Assembly (NCBI RefSeq): GCF_000004195.4
Contig: NC_030683.2
Coordinates: 82,662,910 to 82,726,909, forward strand
From: Xenopus tropicalis
Taxonomy: Eukaryota > Chordata > Amphibia > Anura > Pipidae
DNA: 64,000 bases
Reading direction: 5' to 3'
The position numbers were made by a program, and so were the translations under genes. Below are positions 34,260-44,587 of the stretch, piece after piece. Each line of letters begins with the position of its first letter. The first letter of the stretch is position 1. Below the pieces are notes generated by a model that made no database searches, was not told where the DNA came from, and saw nothing but the letters and a program-made list of their open reading frames with translations.

Positions 34260-34560
34260 TAGCGATGAGTAAAGTTTTTAGCCAGACATGGATTCGCAGC
34301 GAATTTCGCCATTGGTGAATCGTTTCACGAAACTTCTGTGAAAATTAGCAGGGGAAAAATTCAGCACGTGTCAAAAATTGTTGCGCGTCAAATTGGGCGC
34401 AGTTGCGTGAAAAAAGGTTGCAGTCTCATCAAAAAAAACAAGGGCGACCAAAAAAGACACGGGGCAACAAACGCAATTTTTTTTTTGCCGTTCCATGAAT
34501 TTTCTTGCCGTTTCACTAATTTAATGGCGAAGTGAAACGGGACAGATTCGCTCATCACTA
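34260..34560. mobile_element. hAT-like MITE (TAGTGATGAG family)
   Basis: Starts TAGCGATGAGTAAAG and ends GACAGATTCGCTCATCACTA. Flanking 8-mers ACTCTTAC (34252-34259) and TCTCTTAC (34561-34568) agree at 7 of 8 positions. Shares GCCAGACATGGATTCGCAGC with the other copies. Confidence 0.78.
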
Positions 34561-34568
34561 TCTCTTAC

Positions 34569-35970
34569 CCTTCTTCTCTGGTGAGTAGGCATTCTCACCA
34601 TACCCTATATGGGTTTTGCCTTTTGTATAAAGTCTAGGCATGATCTTTTTCGCTTATTTTACACAGTATGTTTCTTCACTTCCTATAAGACATTTCTTAT
34701 GTTAATATCCTACTATCTCAGATGGAAAGACAAGCCGAGAAAGTGAATCTGCACTGGATCTGTCCATTTGTCAGAAAGTTGACATGGAAGCAGTGAGCAA
34801 TTTCATGTCTACAGTGATGCATTAGGGTTAGTTCAGTCAGAATTAACGCAAAATTAACACACCTTGGATTTTAGAAAATAGACGGAAATGTGAAAGCTTT
34901 GTGTGCAATATGATCATCATAAAAAGCATTTAAGCAAACTTAAACTTTTCCGAAAGCTGAATTTTGCACCCTTAACTCTACAAAGTTGGCACTTCAAACA
35001 AACTTACAAACCTACTAACCCTAATTTATGGCACTATATTAATATTATTATATTTTTTCCTTACCATTTATAAGTCTGGAGCTGTTAGCTATATATTGAC
35101 TATTATTCTAAATAGGGAATGTAAAGTTCCTTGTAAATGGTACATAAACATTTTTTCTTAACCATGGCTTACCCATGCTGCCCTTACTACTAGACTTCAG
35201 CTCCAAATAAACTTTAACAGATTAAACATGCAAGAAGCATTAGTTATTCAATATCAGGGATATACACTTAAAATGAAGGCCACACAAGAGAATGCTCATA
35301 TATTCTGTCTGCTCTTTGCTGCCCCTGGTTATGTTCATCCAATTGTTGCTGAAAGCTTTAAATTGGGTCATACACTTTACCTTAAAGTCTTCCATTGCAA
35401 TTCCCAGAATAGGTATTCCAAACTTAACTACACATTTAAACATATTCTCCAGTAGGGATTAACCCTACTAACTCTATGTTATTTTGCTGAAATCTAATAA
35501 AGTAAGGTACTGTACAGTTTAGCCTAATGTCAGGGGTCATTTTCTCTGCTGGCATTTATACGATCTGCTGCATTCTGCTCCATATACAGTATGTGTGTGT
35601 GGGTGGAAGGTGGCAAAGAAATTGTGGGTGAAAGGCAGCAAAGAAAGGGTCCCCTGTGTCATTACTCTTAGAAATGCCAGTATTACCCTGTAATCAAACA
35701 TCCAAAGGGTGGATATTGTGTTATTTTGTATAAGAAGAAGTACAGTATGTCTAATGTTTTTAAGAACATGGATTGAATTTAAAAACAGAGAGCAGCAGAA
35801 TTCTTATAAAACACTTCTCTTGCATTTTTGGACCCTGACCCTATAGAGCTGTGGAAACAGTCTATCAGACAGTACTGGTGTAAATGTTTGGGTGAACAGT
35901 GCTATGGAAGGTTCCTCTTTAAGCTCATTTTTTCAATGTCAAAAAATAAAAGACCTGCCAAAAAATTGAC
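34569..35970. other. AT-rich unique DNA
   Basis: Overlapping frames on both strands at 35228-35455 have no domain. No repeat recognised. Confidence 0.4.
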
Positions 35971-36305
35971 AGTACAGGTATAGGACCCGTTATCCAGAAT
36001 GCTCAGGATCAAGGGTATTCCGGATAAGGGGTCTTTCCGTGATTTGGATCTCCATACCTTAAGTCTACTAAAAAATCAATAAAACAGTAATTAAACCCAA
36101 TAGGATTGTTTGCATCCAATAAGAATTATTTAAATCTAAATTGGGATTAATTACAAGGTACTGTTTTATTACTACAGAGAAAAAGGAAATCAGTTTTAAA
36201 ATTGTGAATTAGTTGATTAAAATGGAGTCTATGGGAGACAGGCTTTCCGTAATTTGGAGCTTTCTGGATAACGGGTTTCCAGATAAGGGATCTCATACCT
36301 GTACT
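35971..36305. mobile_element. MITE with AGTACAGGTAT terminal inverted repeat
   Basis: Left end AGTACAGGTATAGGACCCGT and right end (complement) AGTACAGGTATGAGATCCCT. The interior has paired TCTTTCCGTGATTTGGA and CTTTCCGTAATTTGGAGC blocks and an AAAACAGTA-type segment. This is a common Xenopus repeat plan. Relatives: a left-end piece at 12222, a right-end piece at 17028 and an interrupted copy at 53996-54690. No clear target duplication. Confidence 0.75.
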
Positions 36306-37602
36306 CTCTATAGCCTCAACAACATGGTCTTGCAATGACTTTACATTTCTTCAAATGTTCTATTATAGTGCTCAAATCATGAAGGTTTTGCAAGCATGGT
36401 TAGGGCACATATTTTTAGATCTAAGTTACAGACTGCTTTGCTTATTAGTGAAGAGCACCAGTCTCTACCTGTTCTGGTTTGACCTCCTCTCTAATGCATA
36501 TGTATTGTACATAAGTAAAAGAGCACCCTTGTTTGATACTGTGTGGTTTATGGGTGCATCACTGCACATGCCTGTGATGTTGGCAAAGGTGGCTAGAGTA
36601 AAGAATAACTAAGGAAAGTAATCTTTAGCAAAAAAAAATCAATATCTCCTTTTATAGCACCGGGTAGTCTATCCGTAAACAGTTTCACAAGCTGTATGCA
36701 CAGGGGCACTTCGCAGATATATATACCCTAGGGCTTTTATTTATGTGTTATGATAAAATCCATATGTCTTGGAGGTTTTTCAGGTAGCTAGAGTAGATCA
36801 AATGCATGAAACAGAACAGAAAGAGAATAGCCTGTAATAGAAGCTTTTCTTCTCATTTTAGAGAAATGTTTTGTGTTATTTGGAAAAGTGGAAGAGGCAA
36901 TAATAGTATGCAAAGGGATATCCAGCAGAAATGAAGTTGAAGAAAATGTTTTACATTGCATTTTTGAAGCGGAAAAAGCTATACTTTTATTTAAACTCAT
37001 GCATTATTTTCTTTCACTTGGACTCTTGTGTTTCAATTTTCCTCTGATTACTCTCAGTTCTTTTTATTTTTCTAAACTTACAGCAGTGCTTGACAACAGG
37101 TGTCAGTGGGCTCAGATTTAGTACCAGGGGTATAGGGGCGACTACACCTTCATTTCTGCCCAGCCCAAACACAACTCATGGGACTCATTTACTATCAGTG
37201 GACCAAAATTAATTCATTATTGTATGCCATTATGGTTTTGCCATGAACCATTTAAATGAATGGGAACATTTCATAATGCAAGAAAATTTCACATAAAAAA
37301 AGCTGTGATGGGTGATTAATGTACAGTATTTTAAACAAGTGCCCACTGCTTTTTACCCTGGAATTTTATGCCAGAAACACAGCTTGATAATTACACATCG
37401 ATACCTGGTGATCAATGATATATTGTTAACATATATGGCTAATAGATTGGCACCCCACAGTGAATTTGGGTTTCATTGTCCTTTATGACTCTTGGAAGGT
37501 ATCAAGATAAACATCACTGCATGCACAGCAAAAATGGCTATCCATTTGTAAACACAACGCAAGGTTTGCACATTCTGCTGCAGTTATGCAATGTGCCCTT
37601 TT
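36306..37602. other. Unique DNA
   Basis: No gene or transposon terminus recognised. Confidence 0.4.
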
Positions 37603-37945
37603 AGTTTCTAGAGACGTCGATGAAAAACTTAATTTCACATCGAAGTAAATTCACCAATGAGAATTATACTGACCAAATACCTTATTATTAATGCAATAGG
37701 AATCTTTCACACTGATTATCTTGCTGTTATCTGACATACAGAGATTATTATGTACTTTTGCTTTATTATATTACACTGAAATCAGACATTTGGATAAAGG
37801 TTATATTGGTTCAGTGCTAGGAATGCTTTGCTTGGTGTTTTCACTCCAGAGAACATGGAGCCAGATTTACACAGATCAGCTGGGATTCTCATGCAAGAAT
37901 AATTTTGCATTTTAAGGCAGTCACTGGCTGTGGAGAGCTGGGAAA
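37603..37945 (+). repeat. Old low-copy repeat, copy B, left part
   Basis: Aligns by eye with copy A at 12719-13050: ATGAAAAACTTAATTTC, AATTCACCAATGAGAATT, ATCTTGCTGTTATCTGACAT, ACAGAGATTAT and CTGTGGAGAGCTGGGAAAA. It is cut at 37945 by a DIRS element and resumes at 41446. Confidence 0.6.
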
Positions 37946-38132
37946 AAAGGGAGAATTGTTTTCATACTTACCGTAATTCTCCTTTCCTGGTCACTCTCCA
38001 TATCAGCATTAAAATCGGAGGCCCCTCCCACCCCCGCCTACAGCCCAGACTGTCCCTCCCTCACAAAACCTTTAAGTACACCCATAGGTACCCACATACT
38101 GTACCTCATCTAATACCAAGTACCAGACTACA

Positions 38133-38235
38133 AAGGTGGGAAATGCTGATATGAAGAGTGACCAGGACAGGAGAATTACGGTAAGTATGAAAACAATTCT
38201 CCCTTTTTCTGGTCACTCCATATCAGCATTAAAAT
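38133..38235. repeat. DIRS internal complementary region
   Basis: The segment from AATGCTGATATGAAGAGTGA to ACAATTCTCCCTTT (38141-38207) is the reverse complement of 37949-38016, with a few changes. It is followed by a second TCTGGTCACTCCATATCAGC. In DIRS elements such a block templates the joining of the two termini. Its survival next to the terminal repeat, while the recombinase is gone, is notable. Confidence 0.65.
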
Positions 38236-38800
38236 TGGATCTACCAAGCCATGCTGAACCCAATGAGGTGGGAACAAAAACAGAGACTTGAAGAACTGCA
38301 AAAATTAATTTAGTGTTGAGATGGGTAGCCATGAGGTCGATTGCAAAAGGTCCCCACTTCCTGGACAATTCCTGGAAGACCTGATGATTCAGACTCCACT
38401 CATGACTCGACACTGAGTTTCGACTCAGAATGTCTGCTTCTTGGTTTTCCACCCCAGATAAGTATTCCGCCGTCAGAAGAAACAGATTTTTCTCAGCCCA
38501 AGATAAGATAGGATGGATTTCCTGAAGCAGTGAACTGCTCTTCCTTCCCCCCTGCCTCTTGACCACAAAGGCTTTAAGCATCCGGGAGAAGGACTGAAGG
38601 GCCAACTTTGCTGCCCTGATTTCTAGGATGTTGGAAGGAACTCCTGACTGTCTGACCGGCCACATCCCCTGAACCCATTTGGAGCCCAGGTGGGCACCCC
38701 AGCCCAGGGTGGAGGCATCCATTACTAACACCTTCCACTTGGGTTGAAAGAGAGGTAAACCCTTCTCTAGAGTGTCCTTGGAGAGCCACCACTGGATCGA
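38213..38800 (-). pseudogene. DIRS RNase H-like domain remnant
   Basis: Minus strand: QWWLSKDTLEKGLPL, then VMDASTLGWGAHLGSKWVQG, then LEIRAAKLALQSF, then WAEKNLFLLTAEYLSGVEN and ADILSRNSVSSHEWSLN, ending RKWGPFAIDLMATHLNTKL. The D of MDAS, the E of LEIRAA and the D of ADILSR match the RNase H catalytic set of DIRS elements. The frame is open from 38731 to 38213. The next expected part (methyltransferase-like, then tyrosine recombinase) is absent, and the element runs straight into its internal complementary region. Confidence 0.85.
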
Positions 38801-38809
38801 ATCTTTGAA

Positions 38810-39415
38810 AGACTGCGTCAGAAAAATGCCAAATGGAAATACCTTCCAGTCTCAAGGCTGGCACTAGGGTGGCTAACACTTTGGAGAACACCCTCGGAGC
38901 CGTGGACAGACCGAAGGGGAGACAACAAAACTGGAAGTGCTTTCCGGCGATGGCAAAGTGTAGAAAGCGCTGATGGGCTGCTGAGATCGCAATATGGAGA
39001 TAGGCATCTCTCAAATCGATGAAAAGGAGTCAGTTCCCCGGAACGATAGATGAGATGATGGAGAAGATGGACTCCATCTTGAATTTCTGGACCCTCAGAT
39101 GCTTGTTGATGAACTTGAGATCCAAGATGGGTCTCCATCCCCCTGAGACCTTCTTTACTAGAAAGAGGACTGAGTAGACTCCCTTCCTTTGGTCTTCCAT
39201 GAGGACTGGGACTACTGCCTTCTCCTTGACCAACCAATCTACATAATGGGTCAGAACCTCTCTTTTTTCTCCTGAGTTGGGAAAAGAGGAGACTACGAAT
39301 TGGTTGACTGATGGAAGAGACGCGAACTCCAGGACCCAGCGATCCGAGATCGAGGAATGCCAGACATCTAGAAAATTCCCCAACCTGGTCCCTACTTCGC
39401 TGATTACAGACGACT
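38810..39415 (-). pseudogene. DIRS reverse transcriptase remnant, catalytic box lost
   Basis: Blocks in order: SDRWVLEFA (about 39340), GVYSVLFLVKKVSGGWRPIL with DLKFINKHL (39180-39110), then after a frameshift MRDAYLHIAISAAHQRFLHF and CCLPFGLSTAPRVFSKVLA (39014-38860). These are the DIRS/Ngaro-type RT fingers and palm. Where the catalytic Y-L-D-D should follow, the frame reads HFSDAVFQRF: one Asp is missing and the sequence jumps directly to the RNase H approach. The rest of the RT palm and thumb is deleted, so the enzyme cannot be active. Confidence 0.82.
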
Positions 39416-39523
39416 AGTCAGGAAGACTTTTTGGATGACTGAGAAGGCCTTGATTTGTCTCCTTTGGGAAAGGTGGCATGACCCTTTTTCCAGGCAAAAG
39501 GCTTGAAACTTTCTCCTGCTGAA

Positions 39524-40658
39524 CTAGAAGAATAAGAAGGCCTGCCCTTCCCTGGACCACAGGAACTGGAGGACCTGAATGGAAAGGTTTTTTGTTACTT
39601 CTTTTCTTAGGGGAAAGAAGAGGCTTTTACCCCCTGACGCCTTAGAGATAATGTCATCCAGCTTTGGACTAAATAACCGAAGGCCCTCGAAGGGAAGATT
39701 GTAGAGGCTCATTTTGGAAGACATGCCAGCTGCCCAGGATCTTAGCCAGAGAGTCTGACGAGCTGAGACTGAGATGGCCATAGAATGCGCTGCCAGCCTA
39801 GTGAGATCCACCGCACCCTCTGAGACAGAACCTGCCGCCAGCTTAAGTTCTGCCAGGCTTGAAGAGATCTATTTGATATCAGCACCTTCCGCTAAGGCTC
39901 TGTCAATGCCATCAATCCAGAAGGACATAGCTTTGGCCACTGAGATCAAGGCTATGGCAGGCTTACAAGCTGCCCACGCCACCAAAAAACTCAAATCAGA
40001 CTCCACACGTCTGTCCATGGGAGTGGAACAGTCATCTATGGGAAGGGTAGTCTTTTTAGCTAAATGTATGACAGCTGGGTCAACGGAAGGGACCATGATC
40101 CACTCCTGCACTTCGGACTCCTTAATAAAGATAAAGTTTACGAAACCTTGTCCCTTGGGAGACAAAAGAAACCTTTTTAGAGGCTTTCTGCCACTCGGCT
40201 TTGATGAGATCCGATACTTCCTGGAAGAGAGGAAAGGTCTGGCAGCTCCTGGATGGAGTAGGCAGAACCTTTAGAGTCTTGGAACTGTCTGACTCCTGCT
40301 CCACTCCTAAGGTCAATTTGACTGCTTTGATCAATGGAGAGACTAGAGAAAAATCAAACGAATCCCGAGCTCCCTCAGATTCCTCCTCCAACTCTAGAAA
40401 GTCCTCTGAAGGCATAGAGGCTGACATACATTCATCATCTGAAGAATCTTCTGAAGCCCAGGCATCTCCCTGAGCCCGAGATGTAAAGGAAGCCTTGGGT
40501 TCCACAGAAGGAGCAGTAGAAGCTTTACAAAAATCCTTCCAACAGGAGCTATAAAACTTCTTTCCCATAAGCGGAGTGTTGAAACAGCCCACACACTCAG
40601 GTGAAGACGGAGTCTTAGCTTGGACTTTGCGCTTTTTAGAAAGACCATCTTGTGGCAA
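39524..40658 (-). pseudogene. DIRS gag-like ORF remnant
   Basis: The frame opens at 40658 (MPQDGLSKKRKVQ, with a basic start and a Cys-containing ECVGCFNTPL segment). It continues through an acidic Ser-rich stretch (about 40470-40380) and then through SYSTEM-like breaks into two further frames: 40165-39869 (VPSVDPAVIHLAKKTTLP) and 39811-39524 (MDLTRLAAHSMAISVSAR). The VDPAV...LAK and LWLRSW...K blocks are typical of DIRS gag proteins. At least one frameshift near 40150 breaks it. It lies upstream of RT in the usual order. Confidence 0.68.
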
Positions 40659-41023
40659 GCTGATGAAAGAAAGAGAAAACAGTAATGAGGAAGGGAAAAA
40701 AGAGAATAAAAAAAGAGGAAAAAAGAAGGAGGGACCTACCTAGCTTGGAGGGCAGAGGCATTTGAGGCTGAGGAATCCATGAAGGAAGACAGAAAGTACC
40801 CCAAAACTAAGAGAAACCAAACAAAAAAGTGAGCCAAAGAATGCAATAAAGATAAAAAACACACACTTTGGCAAACACCTACCGAGCAGGAGAGTGAGGC
40901 AGAAAAGGCAGCAGGAGCTGGAAACTCCACCAGGCAGCCAAGCAGGGACCACGTTAGCACTAAAAACGCCAAGAATTTAAACCCCCCCGGCAGGAAGAAG
41001 GCATCGCAGACTCACTTACGTCC

Positions 41024-41098
41024 TTTGGAACGCAATTTGGAACGCACTTCCACATTTGGAACGCAAAGCGTGCCTCACTTCCACCCTTTGGAACACAA
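41024..41098. repeat. Four copies of TTTGGAACGCAA in the DIRS leader
   Basis: TTTGGAACGCAA at 41024-41035, TTTGGAACGCAC at 41036-41047, TTTGGAACGCAA at 41055-41066 and TTTGGAACACAA at 41087-41098. They lie in the element's 5' leader, between the gag start and the right terminal repeat, and could be binding sites or replication slippage. Confidence 0.85.
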
Positions 41099-41445
41099 AC
41101 CGATAGAGCTGCAGAAGGACGCTAACTACAGCAAAAAGACTGGCGCCAAAACTTCTAAGTCACCCCCATGCCACTACCTCTGACATCTGACGACCTGCAC
41201 AGCCACAAGGTTCATCCAAGGACAAGTTACAGGAACGTACCACGCTGTCTCCCAAACTTTACCAGAAGAGGAAGGAAAATGGAAGCTCTCTGCCAATTCA
41301 GCCAAGGAACATCAATGCACGAGATGAGGTATGTGGGTACCTATGGGTGTACTTAAAGGTTTTGAGATGGTGGGACAGTCTGGGCTGTCGGCAGGGGTGG
41401 GAGGGGCCTCCCGATTTTTATGCTGATTTGGAGTGACCAGGAAAG

Positions 41446-41545
41446 TTTCATTGTGCAAAGTTGCTTTAAGAATACAAGCCTGACTACAGCTCCAGCATGT
41501 CTTATCCATGATAATCTGTTACATAATTATGATATTTGTAGTCCA
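41446..41545 (+). repeat. Old low-copy repeat, copy B, right part
   Basis: After the DIRS element, GTGCAAAGTTGCTTTAAG and CTGACTACAGCTCCAGCATG resume the order seen in copy A (TTATTGCTTTAAAG at 13061, GGACTACATCTCC at 13388). Confidence 0.5.
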
Positions 41546-42068
41546 GAAACAGCTGAGTAAAGGGGGGTTGAGCAGTGCAATACAAAAGTATTAGAGGGTC
41601 TAATATTTATGAAACAGCCTCTCAGCTCTCTTATTCATATGAATAATGAATGAACTGGGACACTAAGCATCATTTGCATGCTTGTGTTTCAACATGGCTG
41701 CCGCAATTGGAGCTCCCTTGCAGGTTGCACATTGGTTGTTAGGACAATTGCTGTGGACATTGGCTGTGGCATTGTTTTCCTCAACCAGAGTGTAGGCTCT
41801 ATTAGCCAGCGTCTCTAGTGGGGGAAACAAATTTCCACTGCCCTTTAAGATAGGGATCTTGTGCTTTACACTTTCTCTTGTGTTCGTAATTGAGCCCTAG
41901 TGACTGCCTCTACCCCCTTTCCCAGCCCCACCAGATCCTAGCTCTTGTAGAAAAATAGGCTAGCACAGACTGGACCTCAGTCAAGAAAAAATACTGCTTA
42001 AAAATTTTTGTTAAGAATTTTTACATCCTATTCCTATGCTTTGACCCACCATACTCACTAAGATCTCT
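41546..42068. other. Unique DNA
   Basis: No feature recognised. Confidence 0.4.
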
Positions 42069-42239
42069 TTAATGTGGCCTTGATGATATCTGCCGAGCTG
42101 CCTGTAAACTCCAGTGTGTCTGCCTCTGAGAGCCCCCCAGTAAGTGACCCACCAAAGGGAGGATACTGGCAAGGCAACAAGTGTGGGGCCCCTGTGTGAG
42201 GACAGGTTTAGTTTGTGTACCTGCTACGTGGGAGTGCCT
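42069..42239 (+). mobile_element. LTR-like fragment, left part (host of the PLE)
   Basis: CCCCAGTAAGTGACCCACC, GTGTGAGGACAGGT and CCTGCTACGTGGGAG match the LTR at 44588-45190 in the same order. Interrupted at 42239 by the PLE, resuming at 43013-43110 (GGTAGCGCTACCTGG). Confidence 0.65.
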
Positions 42240-42601
42240 TTGATATACGTGTATATGCAAATTGTAACACACGATATGTTATATATTTGTTAACTTGTTT
42301 AAACTGCAGAATTCAGTATGTTGGCTGCACAATTCGTTCTTTAAAAAGTAGGATGCGTGAGCACATACAACACATTGTTTCAAAGAATAGTAACAGTCCT
42401 ATTGCAAGGCATTTTATACAATGTTGCAAGGCTGATCCTTCTTTTCTACAGATTCAAGCTATTGACAGGATCTTTCCTGACAAAAGAGGCTCAGACATGC
42501 ATGATAGGCTCTTGCGCCTTGAGGTAAAATGGATTTTCATTTTGGGTACTCGGCATCCTACTGGTCTTAATTTAATCTTTGACATTAGTTGTTATGTTTG
42601 A
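42240..42601 (+). pseudogene. GIY-YIG endonuclease, C-terminal part of a PLE protein
   Basis: PLE proteins join a reverse transcriptase to a C-terminal GIY-YIG nuclease that nicks the target. The frame, open to the stop at 42599-42601, shows CNTRYVIYLLTCLNC and IQYVGCTIRSLKSRMREHI, the Y-I-Y and Y-V-G strands with the downstream Arg. It then reads LLRLEVKWIFILGTRHPTGL, the usual PLE C-terminal block. The upstream ATG at 42215 lies in host LTR DNA, so it is not the native start. The RT part is missing through 5' truncation. The nuclease domain itself has no stop or frameshift, but there is no native start. Confidence 0.85.
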
Positions 42602-42891
42602 TGTGATAATTGTGACATTTAATGACTTTACTAATTGTTTTAATATTAACTTTATATTTATATCACTGTTATCATAATCATTTTGTCTCATGGCTGCCAT
42701 TAGTGGTGGCTTATATATTATATCTATTATTGATTTATGTTGACTTTGTAATTTTTTGAGGCTTGCTACAAAACATTGTACTCGATTGTATTGAATTTTC
42801 TCCTTCTACTTAAGTGTTAGATGGGTGGTACTGATGTCCTGTCCATCATGTTATGTAACTATTTAAATGTTTTGTGACTTGTGTTTGTTCT

Positions 42892-42931
42892 GCCTATGAT
42901 TAAGTGCATTAATGCACGAAATGCGTCAGGC
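42892..42931 (+). ncRNA. Hammerhead-ribozyme-like relic at the PLE 3' end
   Basis: Stem I GCCT (42892-42895) pairs with AGGC (42928-42931). Box 1 is ATGATTA where CTGANGA is expected (two core changes), followed by one A, stem II GTGCA/TGCAC with loop TTAA, an intact box 2 GAAA (42918-42921), TGCG, then TC with expected cleavage after 42927. The layout matches 30328-30369 and 61860-61905. The box 1 changes make activity unlikely. Confidence 0.5.
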
Positions 42932-43027
42932 GTGCTGATTTTAAATGGAGCAATAAAAATCGAGTTTTAAGCAAGCCGTTGTGTTCGGTGTATTTGGAGC
43001 CCTTCTGCATAATACGTGGGAGTGCCT

Positions 43028-43110
43028 ACTAAATCCAAAATTTGGGAAGGTAGCGCTACCTGGAGTACCTGGAAAAGAGTGAGTGTAATCCAAGAAAGGG
43101 TTACAATTGT
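43028..43110 (+). mobile_element. LTR-like fragment, right part
   Basis: GGTAGCGCTACCTGGAGTACC matches GGTAGCGCTATCTGGGG in the LTR at 44588-45190. Continuation of 42069-42239 after the PLE. Confidence 0.6.
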
Positions 43111-43846
43111 AATGTTGTTGCTGTGCATGAGAACACATAAGAAATAGAAAACTGATAGGAACTGAGAAGTCTAAAACTATTCTCCAAACTTGCTGCATCA
43201 GCATGCATGGATACCCTGTCTGTTTTGTTTAAATTTATCACAATACTACATCCTCTCAGCGCTGAGAAGTGTAAAGATAAGTAACCTGCAAGCTGAAACA
43301 TTTTACATTTCTGTGAATATTATTTCTCCTCCAGTAGGTTAATCTCCAATATACATCAAACTGACTCATGTGGGACTTATATGATTCCAAACATCAGTGG
43401 CCCCTTGAGGTGTGCAATTGTTTATTTTTTGCTCGCACGGGAAAATGATGCGATTTACCCAGTACCGTGAAGTGAATCTTGAGCTGGAAATGAACACTGT
43501 AAGTAACTCAGACAGTAAAGTGGAATAAGCTGCAGTTCTTTTGCATCTTTGCCGCTTTCCAATGGTCTTATTTTGATGCCTTTGTTGGGTTTGTCTTGCA
43601 TGAGTTTAATACATTAAAGAAAAAGCTAAACAAAATAATTTCCATCCTTCATTCTTCTACAGTATTTGTCCTGTAATTGTATGTACAACTGGTAGAAAAG
43701 GAGAGGTGATGCGGATATGGCGGTTGTGAAAATTAAAACGTTTATAGCAATCGCATTCTGATAAATATAAGAAATTCCCAGTGTGTAGAAGGATTTAGCG
43801 CATTTTTATTTTGAACCCCAGATTTTTATAAATTCATACATAAGCT
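43111..43846. other. Unique DNA with a possible conserved non-coding block
   Basis: No gene recognised. The block 43410-43640 is repeat-free and of higher complexity (GAAAATGATGCGATTTACCC, CAGTACCGTGAAGTGAATC) and may be a conserved non-coding element. Inference only. Confidence 0.28.
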
Positions 43847-44026
43847 CATATATATATAGATATATATATAAAAAGAAATAAAGTTTATTTGTTATTCCAT
43901 AACAAATAATGAACTTTATTTTTTTTTTCACCATACTTTTAAGCCCTGTGAGTTCCCTGCTTTATATGACAGTCTATATTTACTCTTTTGTGGTGCAGCG
44001 AGTGCAGTTATTTTTTGCATTTTATA

Positions 44027-44066
<40 letters not shown>
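43847..44066. repeat. AT microsatellites and an AT-rich inverted repeat
   Basis: (TA)n runs at 43849-43872 and 44026-44066. Between them AATAAAGTTTATTTGTTAT is inverted as ATAACAAATAATGAACTTT with a 3-nt bulge (43876-43920). Confidence 0.85.
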
Positions 44067-44069
<3 letters not shown>

Positions 44070-44082
44070 GAGTATATGGTTT

Positions 44083-44262
44083 TGTCCCTGAAGAAGAGCA
44101 CTGTTAGTGCTCGAAACTGATCTTTTTTATAAAATATTTATATATACAATCACTTGAGGAAGAAGCCGCTCTCACAGGTCTTATGAAGCAAATAAAGTGT
44201 TTTTATTCAGACAAAAGAACTAACATTTCGGCTGTAGCACCAGCCTTTTTCAAAGTTACATA
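44083..44262. mobile_element. Retroelement (PLE-type) tails with two hammerhead-like cores
   Basis: Plus strand 44088-44116: box 1 CTGAAGA, extra A, stem II GAGCAC/GTGCTC with loop TGTTA, box 2 GAAA. No pairing stem I was found. Minus strand, roughly 44257-44222: TTGAAAAAGGCTGG, hairpin GGCT/AGCC, then CCGAAATGTTA, again the hairpin-plus-GAAA plan but with a mutated box 1. These look like two opposed tails of PLE-type insertions. No coding part remains. Confidence 0.4.
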
Positions 44263-44587
44263 GTTAGGGTAAATAATTCCACCCATAACCCCAACTACAA
44301 AATTGCAAAAATAAAATATATATATATCATGTAAATTATATCCTTATGATGCTTACTGATGTCATCAGTTAGGCTTGGTGCTTGTGACATAATTTGTAAC
44401 ACATGACTTACTGAAACATGTATAATATAATGAATAATGTACCCTCTGTTGTAAAATAAGATTATTTATTATTAGTCACCTCAGAGTTCCATGACCTGTT
44501 TAAAAGCACTGGGTCTTCAGCCTCATGCCTTTATGGAACTCCTTGGAAACTTAAATCTATACTTTTTCTATCTATCATCTATCTCAT
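44263..44587. other. Unique/unknown DNA
   Basis: A short AT microsatellite (near 44320) and no recognised gene. Confidence 0.4.

Larger units (their letters stand above)
37949..41445 (-). mobile_element. DIRS-type retrotransposon, internally deleted
   Basis: Minus-strand order: gag-like ORF (40658-39524), DIRS-type reverse transcriptase (about 39415-38810), RNase H (about 38790-38260). The ends are inverted: 37981-38108 (CTTTCCTGGTCACTC onward) is the complement of 41317-41445, both with AGCCCAGACTGTCCC and TTTAAGTACACCCATAGGTA. A block at 38133-38235 is complementary to the left terminal sequence and fits the internal complementary region of DIRS elements. No tyrosine recombinase or methyltransferase region is found. 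The length of 3.5 kb is short for a DIRS element. Insertion cut copy B of the old repeat with no visible target duplication, as expected for tyrosine-recombinase integration. Confidence 0.85.
42240..43012 (+). mobile_element. Penelope-like element, 5'-truncated, 15-bp target duplication
   Basis: The insertion is bounded by the perfect 15-bp direct repeat TACGTGGGAGTGCCT (42225-42239 and 43013-43027). It contains the C-terminal GIY-YIG endonuclease ORF, a hammerhead-like motif (42892-42931) and CAATAAAAATCG near the 3' end. Long target duplications and 5' truncation are normal for PLEs. Flanking LTR sequence is continuous across the insertion. Confidence 0.85.

Noticed and set aside
42215..42239. 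ATG at 42215 as the start of the GIY-YIG gene
   Set aside because: These bases belong to the host LTR and target duplication, not to the PLE, which begins at 42240.
44083..44116. Functional hammerhead at 44.09 kb
   Set aside because: Box 1, stem II and box 2 are good, but no complementary stem I and no CG-type palindrome follows GAAA; kept only as a hammerhead-like core.
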